The notes below the pieces were generated by a model. That model was not told where the DNA came from. It saw only the letters and a list, made by a program, of their open reading frames with translations, and made no database searches. A program made the position numbers and the translations under genes. From Methylobacterium sp. (lineage in GTDB: Bacteria; Pseudomonadota; Alphaproteobacteria; Rhizobiales; Beijerinckiaceae): 64,000 nucleotides of DNA. Below, in pieces: positions 18,191 through 29,143 of the stretch (position 1 is its first letter; each line of letters begins with the position of its first letter). Location of the stretch: assembly GCA_020253445.1 (NCBI GenBank), contig JADCBP010000005.1:744001-808000 (forward strand), written 5' to 3'.

Positions 18191-19606
18191 ATGAGTGCCG
18201 GAGGTTCCAACGGCCCAAACAGCACGTCGCGTTTCCTGCGCGAGGGGCTTGCCCTGTTCCGGGATCGCCGTGGCTCTACGATCACGATCTTCGCTCTCGC
18301 CCTGCCTTCGGTTCTCGCCCTCGCGGGCGGCGCGGTGGATTATGCCGCCGTCATGCGCGACCAGAGCCGTCTGCAAGCGGCAGCGGATGCCGCGGCGCTC
18401 GCAGTGGCGCGCGAAATGTCCATGGGGCCGATGAGCCCGGATCGCGTGCAGACGCTGGCCACGACCTATGCCGCAGCGCAGTTCACCGATCCGCCGCGCG
18501 TCGCCGGAACGATCGTCGAGAACGGGATGGGCGTGCAGGTGCGCATCCAGAAGCCGGCCGAAGCGCCGCTCGGCATCCTGCCGATGCTCGGTGCCTTCAG
18601 CGATCTTTCGGCCAGCGCGGTGGCGCGGATAAACGCAGATTCCAAGCCGATCAAGCTTTGCCTGCTGGCGTTGGGCGAGAAGAGAAACAGCGGCATCTTC
18701 ATGCACAACAATTCGGTGATCATGGCGCCGCAATGCATGCTGCAGTCCAACGCCACCGTTCGCGAAGCGATCATCATCCAGCAGGGTTCGAAGCTCCAGT
18801 CGAACCTCACCTGCGCGAGGGGGGGAATCGCGAACCATGCGGGCATCCTCCAGACCACCCTTCTGACGGATTGCCCGCCCGTGGCGAACCCGCTCGCAAA
18901 GAAGCCAGAGCCGCCCGTGAATGGCCCGTGCATCGCCAACAAGCTGGTGATCCGCAACTGGGAGAAGCGAACGCTCGTGCCCGGAGTCTATTGCAACGGC
19001 GTCACCATCGAAGGCTCCGCCCAGGTCACGCTCGCGCCCGGCATCTTCGTGTTCCGAGGCGGGCCGCTCATCACGAGGCAGAACAGCGAGTTGCTCGGCA
19101 ATGGCGTGACGCTGATGTTCTCCGGCCGGAAATCCTACTTCCGGTTCCTCGATAACAGCCTGATCCGCCTCTCGGCGCCCACCAGCGGCATCAGCGCCGG
19201 AATGCTGCTGTGGGAGTCCAGCACCTTCTTGAAAGGCGCGAATTCCTGGCTCAATGGCGGTTGCGGCGATTCCATGGGCGATGATGACGATGACAGGGGC
19301 ACGTTTGGCTGTTCCTTCCGGACAGGGGGTGGGGTTGCGCCGATCAGGAAGTCCAACGAGCATCACATCAATTCGGAACGTACCCGGGAAATGACTGGCA
19401 CCATCTATCTGCCCGAAGGGTTGCTCCTGGTTGACAGCCGCCGGCCCATTGCGGACCAGTCGCCCTTCACGATCATCGTGGTCAGCCGCCTCGATCTCTA
19501 TGATGGACCCAGCCTGGTGCTGAACGCCAATTACGACGGTACGTCGGTTCCGGTGCCGCCCGGCCTCGGCCCGATCGGCGCGAAGAGCGTGAGGCTCGGC
19601 AATTGA
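18191..19606 (+). CDS. TadG-like exported protein with beta-helix-like C-terminus (copy 2)
   Basis: 471-residue paralogue of the gene at 16714. It has the same TadG-type N-terminus (DRRGSTITIFALALPSVLALAGGAVDYAAVMRDQSRLQAAADAAAL, split) and matching C-terminal landmarks (KLCLLALG, CSRGG-like CARGGIANH, LTDCPPVANPL, VYCNGVTIEGSAQVTLAPGIF). An insertion near residues 355-380 is Asp-rich and flanked by cysteines and is absent from copy 1. I chose ATG at 18191, which follows a GGAGG and gives the proper N-terminus; an in-frame ATG at 18095 adds 32 residues with little support. Confidence 0.75.
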   Translation: MSAGGSNGPNSTSRFLREGLALFRDRRGSTITIFALALPSVLALAGGAVDYAAVMRDQSRLQAAADAAALAVAREMSMGPMSPDRVQTLATTYAAAQFTDPPRVAGTIVENGMGVQVRIQKPAEAPLGILPMLGAFSDLSASAVARINADSKPIKLCLLALGEKRNSGIFMHNNSVIMAPQCMLQSNATVREAIIIQQGSKLQSNLTCARGGIANHAGILQTTLLTDCPPVANPLAKKPEPPVNGPCIANKLVIRNWEKRTLVPGVYCNGVTIEGSAQVTLAPGIFVFRGGPLITRQNSELLGNGVTLMFSGRKSYFRFLDNSLIRLSAPTSGISAGMLLWESSTFLKGANSWLNGGCGDSMGDDDDDRGTFGCSFRTGGGVAPIRKSNEHHINSERTREMTGTIYLPEGLLLVDSRRPIADQSPFTIIVVSRLDLYDGPSLVLNANYDGTSVPVPPGLGPIGAKSVRLGN

Positions 19607-19623
19607 GGCTCGAGGCTGGGGGA

Positions 19624-19672
19624 AACCCGGCTGCGGCGCTTTACGCGAATCGCCCCATCCTCTAGCCGGGTT
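19624..19672 (+). repeat. 9-bp perfect inverted repeat in front of parC
   Basis: AACCCGGCT (19624-19632) and AGCCGGGTT (19664-19672) are perfect complements separated by 31 bases. The right arm ends 2 bases before the parC ATG. If transcribed it could fold over the start; it also overlaps the promoter-like element listed here. Confidence 0.6.
19640..19667 (+). promoter_or_regulatory. Promoter-like element placed for a leaderless parC mRNA
   Basis: TTTACG (19640-19645), a 16-base spacer and CTAGCC (19662-19667) resemble -35 and -10 boxes. A start 7-8 bases after the -10 box would fall on or next to the A of the parC ATG at 19675. No Shine-Dalgarno sequence is visible there. Confidence 0.4.
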
Positions 19673-19674
19673 CC

Positions 19675-21915
19675 ATGGGAAAACCGGTAGAACCGCCGCC
19701 CGAAGGGGCCACCGAGATTGTTCCGCTGCGCGCGGCGCTGGAAGAGCGTTACCTCGCCTATGCGCTCTCGACCATCATGCATCGCGCCTTGCCCGATGCG
19801 CGCGACGGGCTGAAACCCGTGCATCGGCGTATCCTCTACGGAATGCATCTCCTGCGGCTGAACCCGGCCGCGCCCTTCAAGAAGAGCGCGAAGATCGTCG
19901 GGGACGTGATGGGCACGTTCCACCCGCATGGCGACCAGGCGATCTACGACGCCCTCGTGCGTCTGGCGCAGGATTTTTCCTCGCGCTATCCGCTCGTCGA
20001 CGGGCAGGGCAATTTCGGCAATGTCGATGGCGATGGCGCCGCCGCCTATCGCTACACCGAAGCGCGGATGACCGAGGTTGCCCGCCTCCTGCTCGAAGGC
20101 ATCGACGAGGATGCCGTCGTCTTCCGCCCGAACTATGACGGGCTCAACGAGGAGCCGATCGTTCTCCCCGGTGCCTTCCCCAACCTGCTCGCCAATGGCG
20201 CGCAGGGCATTGCGGTGGGCATGGCGACCTCGATCCCGCCCCATAACGCGGCCGAACTCTGCGCCGCCGCGATGGCGCTGATCGATGATCGCAATGCGTC
20301 GCTCGAAGCCCTCATGCGGCACGTGCCGGGCCCGGATTTCCCGACCGGTGGCGTGATCGTGGAGACCCCTCAGAGCCTCGCCGAGACCTATCGCACGGGG
20401 CGCGGCTCCATCCGCTGCCGGGCCCGCTGGCACAAGGAGGAGACGGGGCGGGGCACTTACGTGGTCGTCGTCACCGAGATTCCCTATCTCGTGCAGAAAT
20501 CACGGCTGATCGAGAAGATCGCCGAACTTCTCAACGAGAAGAAGCTGCCGCTTCTGAACGATGTGCGCGATGAGAGCGCCGAGGATATCCGCGTCGTGCT
20601 CGAGCCCAAGAACCGGGCGGTGGAGGCGGAAATCCTCATGGAAGCGCTTTTCAAGCTCACGGAACTGGAAACGCGCTTCCCCGTGAACATCAACGTGCTG
20701 ATTGATGGCAAGGTGCCGAAGGTGGTGGGTCTCGCGGAGGCCCTGCGCGCTTTCCTCGATCATCGCCGCGAGGTGCTCTTGCGCCGCTCGCGCTTCCGCC
20801 TCGGCCAGATCGAGGCCCGGCTCGAAATTCTCGGCGGCTTGCTCGTCGCCTTCCTCAATCTCGACGAGGTGATCCGCATCATCCGCGAGGAGGACGAGCC
20901 GAAGCCCGTGCTGATGAAGCGCTTCGACATCAATGATGTGCAGGCCAATGCCATCCTTGATACGCGCCTGCGTCAGCTGCGCAAGCTCGAGGAAATGGAG
21001 CTTCGCCAGGAGTTCGACGAGCTCTCCAAGGAGAAGGCGGATATCGAGGCCTTGCTGGGGTCTGAAACCAAGCAGTGGAAGACCGTGCGTTGGGAGATCG
21101 GCGAAGTCGGCAGGAAATTCTCGAAGGACACGCCCTTGGGACGCCGGCGCTCCACTTTCGGCACGGCGAGCGATGTCTCGATCGATGTGGCGGAGGCGCT
21201 GATCGAGCGCGAGCCGATCACGGTCGTGGTGACAGAGAAGGGCTGGATCCGTGCGTTGAAGGGGCACAATGTCGATCTTGCGACGCTTGCCTTCAAGGGC
21301 GACGACGCCTTGGCTTTCGCCTTTCCGACGGAGACAACCGCCAAGGTCATCCTGCTCACCACCGATGGCAAGGCCTATACGCTCGATGCCTCGAAACTGC
21401 CCGGCGGGCGCGGCTTCGGCGAACCCATCCGCCTGATGGTCGATCTTGATGCCGAAGCCGAGATCATGGCCGCCTTCCCGCATCAGCCGGGCAGGAAATG
21501 GATCATCGCGGCGAAGGATGCGCGCGGCTTCGTGGTGCCGGGCGATGATCTCCTCTCCTCCACCCGCAAGGGGCGGCAGGTGATGGTGGTGGATGATGCG
21601 CGCCTCTGGCGCATCGCGCCGGTCGAGGGCGATTGGGTCGCGATTGTCGGCGAGAACCGGAAACTGCTGGTCTTCCCCCTGGTCGAGGTGCCGGAAATGG
21701 GACGCGGCAAGGGCGTGCGCCTGCTGAAGATGAAGGATGGCGGGCTTTCCGACCTCAAGACCTTTGCTGGCGAATCCGGGCTCATCTGGAAGGACAGTTC
21801 GGGCCGCGTCTTCACCCTCAAGGGCGAGGAATTGCGCGACTGGTCGGGAGCGCGTGCTGAAGCGGGCCGGCTTGTGCCGAAAGGTTTCCCGCGTTCCGGC
21901 CGGTTTTCAGGCTGA
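19675..21915 (+). CDS. parC: DNA topoisomerase IV subunit A
   Basis: Cuts and rejoins DNA to decatenate replicated chromosomes, working with ParE. The 746-residue protein has [18 protein letters not shown], the quinolone-determining loop [17 protein letters not shown], the active-site tyrosine in [10 protein letters not shown], a long coiled coil (about 365-480) and C-terminal beta-pinwheel blades after 490. The loop carries Gln where GyrA has Ser, which is usual for this ParC branch as far as I recall. The start agrees with homologues but has no Shine-Dalgarno sequence. Confidence 0.95.
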   Translation: MGKPVEPPPEGATEIVPLRAALEERYLAYALSTIMHRALPDARDGLKPVHRRILYGMHLLRLNPAAPFKKSAKIVGDVMGTFHPHGDQAIYDALVRLAQDFSSRYPLVDGQGNFGNVDGDGAAAYRYTEARMTEVARLLLEGIDEDAVVFRPNYDGLNEEPIVLPGAFPNLLANGAQGIAVGMATSIPPHNAAELCAAAMALIDDRNASLEALMRHVPGPDFPTGGVIVETPQSLAETYRTGRGSIRCRARWHKEETGRGTYVVVVTEIPYLVQKSRLIEKIAELLNEKKLPLLNDVRDESAEDIRVVLEPKNRAVEAEILMEALFKLTELETRFPVNINVLIDGKVPKVVGLAEALRAFLDHRREVLLRRSRFRLGQIEARLEILGGLLVAFLNLDEVIRIIREEDEPKPVLMKRFDINDVQANAILDTRLRQLRKLEEMELRQEFDELSKEKADIEALLGSETKQWKTVRWEIGEVGRKFSKDTPLGRRRSTFGTASDVSIDVAEALIEREPITVVVTEKGWIRALKGHNVDLATLAFKGDDALAFAFPTETTAKVILLTTDGKAYTLDASKLPGGRGFGEPIRLMVDLDAEAEIMAAFPHQPGRKWIIAAKDARGFVVPGDDLLSSTRKGRQVMVVDDARLWRIAPVEGDWVAIVGENRKLLVFPLVEVPEMGRGKGVRLLKMKDGGLSDLKTFAGESGLIWKDSSGRVFTLKGEELRDWSGARAEAGRLVPKGFPRSGRFSG

Positions 21916-22031
21916 TCTTCTTTCTTGCATTTTCGAAAAGAGTCTTCGCCCCTTAAATGGTTTTCGGATGCATGGCTGCAACCTAACTCTGGTGCTGAAG
22001 CTCTATTCCGGGCATCTCCAGAGGATCATCC

Positions 22032-22610
22032 ATGACCACGATCGCGATCGTTTATCACTCCGGCTATGGCCACACTGCCGTGGTGGCCGAGGCCGTCTCC
22101 GAGGGCGTGACGCGTGGCGGCGCCTCGCCAAGGCTTCTGAAAATCGAGAATGCCGCGCAGGATTTCGCCGCCTTCCTCGAGGAAGTGAGCCAGGCCGACG
22201 CCGTGATCTTCGGCGCTCCGACCTATATGGGCGACATTTCCGCGCCGCTGAAGGCATTCTTCGAGGCCTCCGCCGGGATCTGGATGAAGCAGGGCTGGAA
22301 GGACAAGATTGCCGCCGGCTTCACGAATGGCCTGACTTTCGCAGGCGACAAGGGCCATTCGCTCACCTCGATGGTGGTTTTGGCCATGCAGCACGGCATG
22401 ATCTGGGTCGGCAGCGCGCAGCCCTTGGGCAATGTCAACGGCAACACGACCTCCGCGCCGGAAGCGGTGAACCGCCTCGGTTATTCGATGGGCGTGGTCA
22501 CGCAGTCGGACAATGCCGGTCCGGATGTGACCCCGCCACCGGGTGACCGCGAGAGCGCGCGCCTGCTGGGCGAGCGCGTGGCGAAGATCACCGCGAAGTT
22601 TTCGGCCTGA
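22032..22610 (+). CDS. Flavodoxin-family NAD(P)H oxidoreductase (WrbA-like)
   Basis: 192-residue flavodoxin-fold protein. The FMN phosphate loop is YHSGYGHTAVVAE at the N-terminus; further FMN contacts are FGAPTYMGDISAPLKAF and FTNGLTFAGDKGHSL. It is probably an FMN-dependent quinone or flavin reductase. AGAGGA precedes the ATG. It is followed by a GC-rich hairpin before the DsbA-fold gene. Substrate is not deducible. Confidence 0.82.
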   Translation: MTTIAIVYHSGYGHTAVVAEAVSEGVTRGGASPRLLKIENAAQDFAAFLEEVSQADAVIFGAPTYMGDISAPLKAFFEASAGIWMKQGWKDKIAAGFTNGLTFAGDKGHSLTSMVVLAMQHGMIWVGSAQPLGNVNGNTTSAPEAVNRLGYSMGVVTQSDNAGPDVTPPPGDRESARLLGERVAKITAKFSA

Positions 22611-22640
22611 TGCAAGCCTGCCAAAGAATGGCATAGTGGG

Positions 22641-22663
22641 GGCGCGACGTGAGTCGCGCCGTT
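22641..22663 (+). terminator. GC-rich hairpin, weak terminator or spacer element
   Basis: GGCGCGAC/GTCGCGCC forms a perfect 8-bp stem with a GTGA loop, followed only by GTTTCC. The short T-run makes termination uncertain. Confidence 0.4.
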
Positions 22664-22683
22664 TCCTGTTCGGGAGAAGACCG

Positions 22684-23340
22684 ATGTCCGAAGCCGCGCC
22701 GCAGCCACGCCTGCTCTGCTTTTTCGATGCGATGTGCTCATGGTGCTATGGCTTCGCGCCGGAAATGGACAAGATCGCAAACCATTTCGGCGACCGGCTG
22801 GAATATCTCACCTTTACCGGTGGGCTCCGGCCCTTCAACCGCGAGCCGGTCTCGGACGAGATGCGTGACAAGCTGCTCGAGACCTGGCGGCGGATTGAGG
22901 AACTCACCGGCCAGCCTTTCGGCGGCGAATTGATGCTCGACCAGGACTTCATCTACGACACCGAACCGGCAAGCCGCGCGATTGTCACGATGCGCCACGC
23001 CCAGCCTGGTTACGATTACTCCTATTACCTCACCATCCAGAAGGCGTTCTACGAGCGTGGCGAGGACATCACGCGCGAGGATACGCTCGCGGGCTATGCC
23101 TCGGTGTTCGGCGTGCCGGCCGAGCGCTTTCAGGAACTTTTCCACTCCGAGCCGATCAAACAGGCGGTGCTCAACGATTTCGGCGTTGCCAAGCAATTCG
23201 GCATCAAGGGCTTCCCCACGCTCATCCTGCACCGGACGGATGGCAAGAACCCGAACGCGATGCTCCTGGCGGGGCAGGGCTACACGCCGGGCCTCGAGAT
23301 GATCCAGCGCATCGAGGCCGGGCTCGCGGCGGATGTGTGA
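22684..23340 (+). CDS. DsbA-fold thiol oxidoreductase-like protein (FrnE/2-hydroxychromene isomerase type)
   Basis: 218-residue thioredoxin-superfamily protein without a signal peptide, so probably cytoplasmic. LCFFDAMCSWCYGFAPEM carries a CxxC (CSWC) at about residues 20-23, and GIKGFPTLILH holds the cis-proline near residue 180. The helical insertion between them is that of the DsbA/FrnE class. Likely a protein disulfide or glutathione-linked reductase; the partner is unknown. ATG at 22684 follows a GGGAGAAG. Confidence 0.85.
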   Translation: MSEAAPQPRLLCFFDAMCSWCYGFAPEMDKIANHFGDRLEYLTFTGGLRPFNREPVSDEMRDKLLETWRRIEELTGQPFGGELMLDQDFIYDTEPASRAIVTMRHAQPGYDYSYYLTIQKAFYERGEDITREDTLAGYASVFGVPAERFQELFHSEPIKQAVLNDFGVAKQFGIKGFPTLILHRTDGKNPNAMLLAGQGYTPGLEMIQRIEAGLAADV

Positions 23341-24075
23341 TTACTTATCCACCCGCTCCCAGGTGACCATTCCCAACCGCTCCTGCGGCAGGAAGCGGGC
23401 CTTGTAGTCCATTTTCTTCGACCCCTCGACCCAGTAGCCGAGATAGAGATAGGGCAGGCCGAGGGATTTGGCGCGTGCGATGTGATCGAGGATCATCATC
23501 GTGCCGAGCGAGCGGCTTTCATGGTCCGGCTCGTAGAAGGAATAGACCATCGAGAGCCCGTCCGAGAGGATATCGGTCAGCGAAACCGCGACGAGTTCGC
23601 CGGGATGCTGGCCTTCGGGAGGGCGGCGATATTCCACCAGCCGTGTCTCGACATGGCTGTCTTCCACCATCATGGCGTAATCGAGAACCGACATGTCCAC
23701 CATGCCGCCATCGGCGTGTCGAGCGTCGAGATAGGCCCGGAACAGGGAATACTGCTCGGCGGCGGGGCTCGCGGGCTGCATCCGCCCGGTGATGTCGGCA
23801 TTGTTGCGCATCACCCGGCGGAAACTGTCCGAGAGGCGAAACTCGTTCACCAGAACGCGCACGGAGACGCAGGCACGGCAATTCTCGCAAGCCGGCCGAT
23901 AGGCGATGGATTGGCTGCGGCGGAAGCCACCCTGCGTGAGGATCTCGTTGAGCTGGATCGCCCGTTTCCCCACGAGATGGGTGAACACCTTCCGTTCCTG
24001 CCGCCCCGGCAAATAGGGGCAGGTTGTCGGAGCCGTGAGAAAGAATTGCGGCGTCGTCCGCGGCTGCTGGGTCAT
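23341..24075 (-). CDS. bpt: Aspartate/glutamate leucyltransferase (arginyltransferase family)
   Basis: Adds leucine from Leu-tRNA to N-terminal Asp or Glu, marking proteins for the N-end-rule pathway. The 244-residue protein has [14 protein letters not shown], the cysteine-rich [13 protein letters not shown], and the C-terminal [18 protein letters not shown]. The ATG at 24075 begins [11 protein letters not shown], as in homologues. It sits downstream of ilvA on the same strand. Confidence 0.93.
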   Translation of the reverse strand: MTQQPRTTPQFFLTAPTTCPYLPGRQERKVFTHLVGKRAIQLNEILTQGGFRRSQSIAYRPACENCRACVSVRVLVNEFRLSDSFRRVMRNNADITGRMQPASPAAEQYSLFRAYLDARHADGGMVDMSVLDYAMMVEDSHVETRLVEYRRPPEGQHPGELVAVSLTDILSDGLSMVYSFYEPDHESRSLGTMMILDHIARAKSLGLPYLYLGYWVEGSKKMDYKARFLPQERLGMVTWERVDK

Positions 24076-24157
24076 GGTTGAGTGAAATCCTGCTCCCGAA
24101 TCTGCCTCGCTTGCAAGTAGCCCGAACACAAGTTTGCTATGGGTCAATTTTTTTATG

Positions 24158-25444
24158 TCAATCGGCCTGCGTCATGAGAGGGGCGGCGGGTTCCGGCGCC
24201 CACGGCATAACGACGCCATCGGGGTCGATCCGTTGCGGGTTGAGCCCTTCGGCGGCCAGCGCATCGAAGATTTCGGCCGCATGTGGCTCACCGCGCGTCT
24301 CTACCGTCACATCCAGTGACACGCCCCTGGCCGGGACCGAGAGAAAAGTGCGGCGATGGGTTACTTCGAGGATGTTCGCGCCGAGTTCGCCGAGCCGGGT
24401 GGCCACGCGGCCGAGAAAGCCGGGCCGGTCATCCGAGGTGAGGCGGAAGGAGATGATCCGCTGCTTGCGCTCGAGTTCCCGCACCATGATGGAAGCAAGG
24501 ATGCGCGCGTCGATGTTCCCGCCGCAGAGGATGAGCCCGACCTTGCGGCCCCTGAACCTTTGCGGCTCGTGCAGCAATGCGGCGAGACCTGCCGCGCCCG
24601 CGCCCTCGGCCATGGAGCGCTGATGGTTCGCGAAGGCATCGACCGCGCGTTCCACCGCGCTTTCCGGCACGAGAATGGGGCCGGAGACGAGGCTTTTGGC
24701 GATCTCCAGCGTGAGCTTGCCGACATGTTTCACCGCGATGCCCTCTGCCAGCGTGGGTCCGCCGATGGAGAGGCTCGAGCCCGTCATCGCGTTGTGGAAG
24801 GAGGGGTAGCTCGCGACCTCCACGCCGACGATCTCGATTCCGGGCTTCAGCGCCTTCGCCGCAAGTGCGACGCCGGAGATCAGCCCGCCACCGCCCATAG
24901 GCACGAGGATGCAATCGAGATCGGGGAAATCGGCCAGCATTTCGATGCCGATCGTGCCCTGTCCGGCCACGATATCCGGGTCGTCATAGGGATGCACCAG
25001 CACCAGCCCGCGTTCAGCGATCAGTCGCTCCACCTCAGCCTGGCTTTCGGCCAGGGTCTCGCCCTTGAGAATCACCTCCGCGCCGAAGCGGGCGGTATTC
25101 TCCACCTTCACCTGCGGGGTAGCCTCCGGCATCACGATGGTTGCTGGGATGCCCAGACGCTGCGCGTGATAGGCCACGGCCTGCGCATGGTTGCCGGCCG
25201 ACATGGCGATGACGCCCTTCTTTCGTGCCTCGCCATCAAGCCGAGACATCTTCACATAGGCCCCGCGCTCCTTGAAGGAGCCGGTGACCTGCATGTTCTC
25301 GAACTTCACCACGCAATCCGCGCCCGTCAGCGCCGAGAGGCGCGGGGCCGCAAGACAGGGCGTGCGGATGATCTGACGCTTCAGAAGGGCAGCGGCGGCT
25401 TCGATGGCCGCGAGATCCGGCCAGTGGGCGGGTGTGTTTGGCAT
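24158..25444 (-). CDS. ilvA: Threonine ammonia-lyase
   Basis: PLP enzyme deaminating threonine to 2-oxobutanoate for isoleucine synthesis or threonine breakdown. The 428-residue protein has the PLP lysine in [10 protein letters not shown], the asparagine loop [12 protein letters not shown], the phosphate-binding [10 protein letters not shown], and a C-terminal ACT domain (about 335-410) for effector binding. Short length with one ACT domain fits the TdcB-like/IlvA class seen in this order. It starts 6 bases after the permease gene, so they are probably co-transcribed. Confidence 0.92.
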   Translation of the reverse strand: MPNTPAHWPDLAAIEAAAALLKRQIIRTPCLAAPRLSALTGADCVVKFENMQVTGSFKERGAYVKMSRLDGEARKKGVIAMSAGNHAQAVAYHAQRLGIPATIVMPEATPQVKVENTARFGAEVILKGETLAESQAEVERLIAERGLVLVHPYDDPDIVAGQGTIGIEMLADFPDLDCILVPMGGGGLISGVALAAKALKPGIEIVGVEVASYPSFHNAMTGSSLSIGGPTLAEGIAVKHVGKLTLEIAKSLVSGPILVPESAVERAVDAFANHQRSMAEGAGAAGLAALLHEPQRFRGRKVGLILCGGNIDARILASIMVRELERKQRIISFRLTSDDRPGFLGRVATRLGELGANILEVTHRRTFLSVPARGVSLDVTVETRGEPHAAEIFDALAAEGLNPQRIDPDGVVMPWAPEPAAPLMTQAD

Positions 25445-25450
25445 GCGGAT

Positions 25451-26821
25451 TCACCCCTTCAGGCCCTGCGGCGTTCGGAAGCGCCGCTCGGGTCCCTCCG
25501 GATAGCCGAAAAAGCCCCCGGGTTTCAGCACCAAAAAAGCCGCCAAAAGCGTGAAAGACGCCAGTTCCCAGTGCTCTATGGCGTGAAAAACCATCCAGAG
25601 CGTCTGCATCATGCCGATCAGCGCCCCGGCAAGCACCGCGCCGCCCAGCGAGCCCACCCCGCCGAGGATCGCCGCCATAAATCCGGCGAGGCCCATCATC
25701 GTGCCGGAGGAGAAGGTGATGCCGCCATGGAGCAGCGTGACCGAGGCGCCCGCGAGGCCCGCGAGCGCGGTCGCGATCAGGCTCGAGAGGATGAGCACGC
25801 GGCGTGGGTCGAGCCCCAGCAGCTCGGCCGCCTCCGGGTCATCGGCGATGGCCCGCCAGGCGCGGCCGAAACGGCTCCTGCGCATGACGAGGAGCAGAAG
25901 CGCGATGGCGAGCAGGTTCATCGCCACAATACCAAGCGCGCGAGGGCTGGCCATCACCTCGAAGCCACCGCCGGATGCCAGCGCGAAACTGCCTTCCCCC
26001 ACCGGCGGAAGCCAGGTGTTCCGCGCGCCCTGCGCGAGGCGAAGGCCTTCCTGCACCGCGATCATCATGCCGACACCCGCGACGAGAATCGGCTGGCCCC
26101 CGCGCATCGCCAGCGGATGAAGGACGCGCTTTCCCGCGACAGCTCCCCAAAGCGCGATGGTCCCCAGGGTGACCAGCAACGCTACGGGTTCTATCGCGAG
26201 GCCCAATCGCGGAAACACGGCCGCCAGCAGCAGGATCGCGAGGCTGGCGACCATTCCACCCATGGCCGCGAATTCCCCGAAGGCGAGGTTGATGCGCCCG
26301 ATCAACCCGTAGATCAGCGCGGTCGCAAGGGCGAGCAAGGCCAGCAGCGTGAGGCGCGGCAATCCGCCCAGCGCATATTGCAGCGCCGTGGCCAGCTCCC
26401 GTGAAGGCAGTTCCAACAGGCCATCGCCGCGCCGCGGGGGCCCCGGATCGGACATCACCGAGACCTGCGATTCGAGCCAGCGCTCCTTCAGGAACCAGAG
26501 TTGCGATTCGCCGAGGCCCACGCCATCGATCAGAACCGCGACGAGATCGCGTTTGGCGGCGGAATAACCCGCGCCGCCGAAACGGCAGGTCAACAGGCGC
26601 TCCGGCGCATCCTTGCCGCCGGCGCGAAAGGTGATGTGGACCGCGCGACCGCCCGCGGCCTCGCTGTCGATTACGGTGATGCCGTCATCCTGCGCGAAAA
26701 GCGCCGGAAGCAGCATGCGGCACAGGCGGCTCTGCTCAGCATCCAGCGAGCCCGCGCAGGCGGCGGTGAGCGTGAGAAAAGCCAGGGCGGCAAGACGGCA
26801 GAGAACCACCCGAAGCGGCAT
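25451..26821 (-). CDS. LivH-type branched-chain amino acid/urea ABC permease with exported N-terminal extension
   Basis: 456-residue protein in two parts. Residues 1-22 look like a signal peptide with a lipobox-like LTAAC. About 25-130 is a soluble segment with cysteines. From about 135 onward is a LivH/UrtB-type permease with roughly eight transmembrane helices, GLIGRINLAFGEFAAMGG and a C-terminal GGVGSLGGAVLAGALIGM typical of the family. No binding protein, LivM or ATPase genes are adjacent. Start at ATG 26821 fits the signal peptide; a TTG at 26857 is possible. It lies 6 bases upstream of ilvA. Confidence 0.8.
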   Translation of the reverse strand: MPLRVVLCRLAALAFLTLTAACAGSLDAEQSRLCRMLLPALFAQDDGITVIDSEAAGGRAVHITFRAGGKDAPERLLTCRFGGAGYSAAKRDLVAVLIDGVGLGESQLWFLKERWLESQVSVMSDPGPPRRGDGLLELPSRELATALQYALGGLPRLTLLALLALATALIYGLIGRINLAFGEFAAMGGMVASLAILLLAAVFPRLGLAIEPVALLVTLGTIALWGAVAGKRVLHPLAMRGGQPILVAGVGMMIAVQEGLRLAQGARNTWLPPVGEGSFALASGGGFEVMASPRALGIVAMNLLAIALLLLVMRRSRFGRAWRAIADDPEAAELLGLDPRRVLILSSLIATALAGLAGASVTLLHGGITFSSGTMMGLAGFMAAILGGVGSLGGAVLAGALIGMMQTLWMVFHAIEHWELASFTLLAAFLVLKPGGFFGYPEGPERRFRTPQGLKG

Positions 26822-26884
26822 GGTGCCGAGGTGAGGGAAGGGGCCGGGCTTTGGCAAGTCCGGATTTCCGCGCAGTTCAGCGGC

Positions 26885-28060
<1,176 letters not shown>

Positions 28061-28083
28061 CAGAACAAACGAGGGTGCATGGC

Positions 28084-29139
28084 ATGATGGTCGGACATAG
28101 CGATCTGTTGGCGGAACGGCGCGGAGCCCTGGGGTTGATCACACTCAATCGCCCGCAGGCGCTCAATGCGCTGAACGACGCGATGGTCGATGGTCTGCGC
28201 GCCGCGCTCGATGAATGGCGCGACGATGACACGATCCGCCATGTGATGATTCGTGGCACCGGCCCCAAGGCCTTCTGCGCCGGGGGGGATATCCGGCTGA
28301 TCCATGATCTCGGACGCGCGGGCAAACAGGCCGTCGCGCTGGATTTCTGGGCGCGGGAATATCGGCTCAATTCCGTGATCAAGCACTATCCGAAGCCCTA
28401 TATCGCGCTGATCGACGGCATCGTGATGGGCGGTGGGGTGGGTATTTCACTCCATGGTTCGCATCGCCTCGCCGGCCCGAATTATCTTTTCGCCATGCCG
28501 GAAGTGGGGATCGGCTTCTTCCCGGATGTCGGCGCGAGCCATGCGCTGCCACGCCTCACCGGGGCGGTGGGTGCCTGGCTGGCGGTGACCGGCGCGCGAA
28601 TCCGCCGGGCCGACGCGATCGCGCTCGGCCTTGCGACCCATGCCGTGCCTCAGCATTGCGAGGAAGAATTGCTGATGCATCTGACGGCCGGGCTTCCGGT
28701 GGATTCCGCCGTGTCGCGGGTCGCCGAACACGAACAGCAGGCGCCGATCCTCGCCAGGCTCGATGCCATCAACCGGCATTTCTCGTTTGATTCGGTGGGC
28801 GAAATCCTCGCCTCGCTGGAGGCCGCCGGGCCGGATGACGCCTTCGCCGCCGAGACGCTCGCCGGCATGCGGGCGAAATCACCCATGTCGATGGCGATCG
28901 CGATCGAGCAGGTGAAGCGCGGTCGCACGCTCGATTTCAACGAGGCGATGGTGATGGAATACCGGATTGTCAGCCGGCTGGTGCATGATCCGGATTTCTA
29001 CGAGGGGGTTCGCGCGCTGATCATCGACAAGGACAACCAACCGCGCTGGAACCCCGCGCGGATCGAGGATGTCGACCCGGCGAAGGTCGCCGCGCATTTC
29101 GAGCCGCTTCCGCGCGATCTCGACCTCCCCGGAGCCTGA
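28084..29139 (+). CDS. 3-hydroxyisobutyryl-CoA hydrolase (crotonase fold)
   Basis: Hydrolyses 3-hydroxyisobutyryl-CoA in valine breakdown. The 351-residue crotonase-fold protein has AFCAGGDIRLIHDLG, GIVMGGGVGISLHGSHR and MPEVGIGFFPDVGASHALPRL, which fit the hydrolase subgroup better than enoyl-CoA hydratase, as does its length. I chose the ATG at 28084; an adjacent in-frame ATG at 28087 and a TTG at 28033 also exist. The next gene starts 4 bases after its stop. Confidence 0.88.
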   Translation: MMVGHSDLLAERRGALGLITLNRPQALNALNDAMVDGLRAALDEWRDDDTIRHVMIRGTGPKAFCAGGDIRLIHDLGRAGKQAVALDFWAREYRLNSVIKHYPKPYIALIDGIVMGGGVGISLHGSHRLAGPNYLFAMPEVGIGFFPDVGASHALPRLTGAVGAWLAVTGARIRRADAIALGLATHAVPQHCEEELLMHLTAGLPVDSAVSRVAEHEQQAPILARLDAINRHFSFDSVGEILASLEAAGPDDAFAAETLAGMRAKSPMSMAIAIEQVKRGRTLDFNEAMVMEYRIVSRLVHDPDFYEGVRALIIDKDNQPRWNPARIEDVDPAKVAAHFEPLPRDLDLPGA

Positions 29140-29143
29140 GCCC

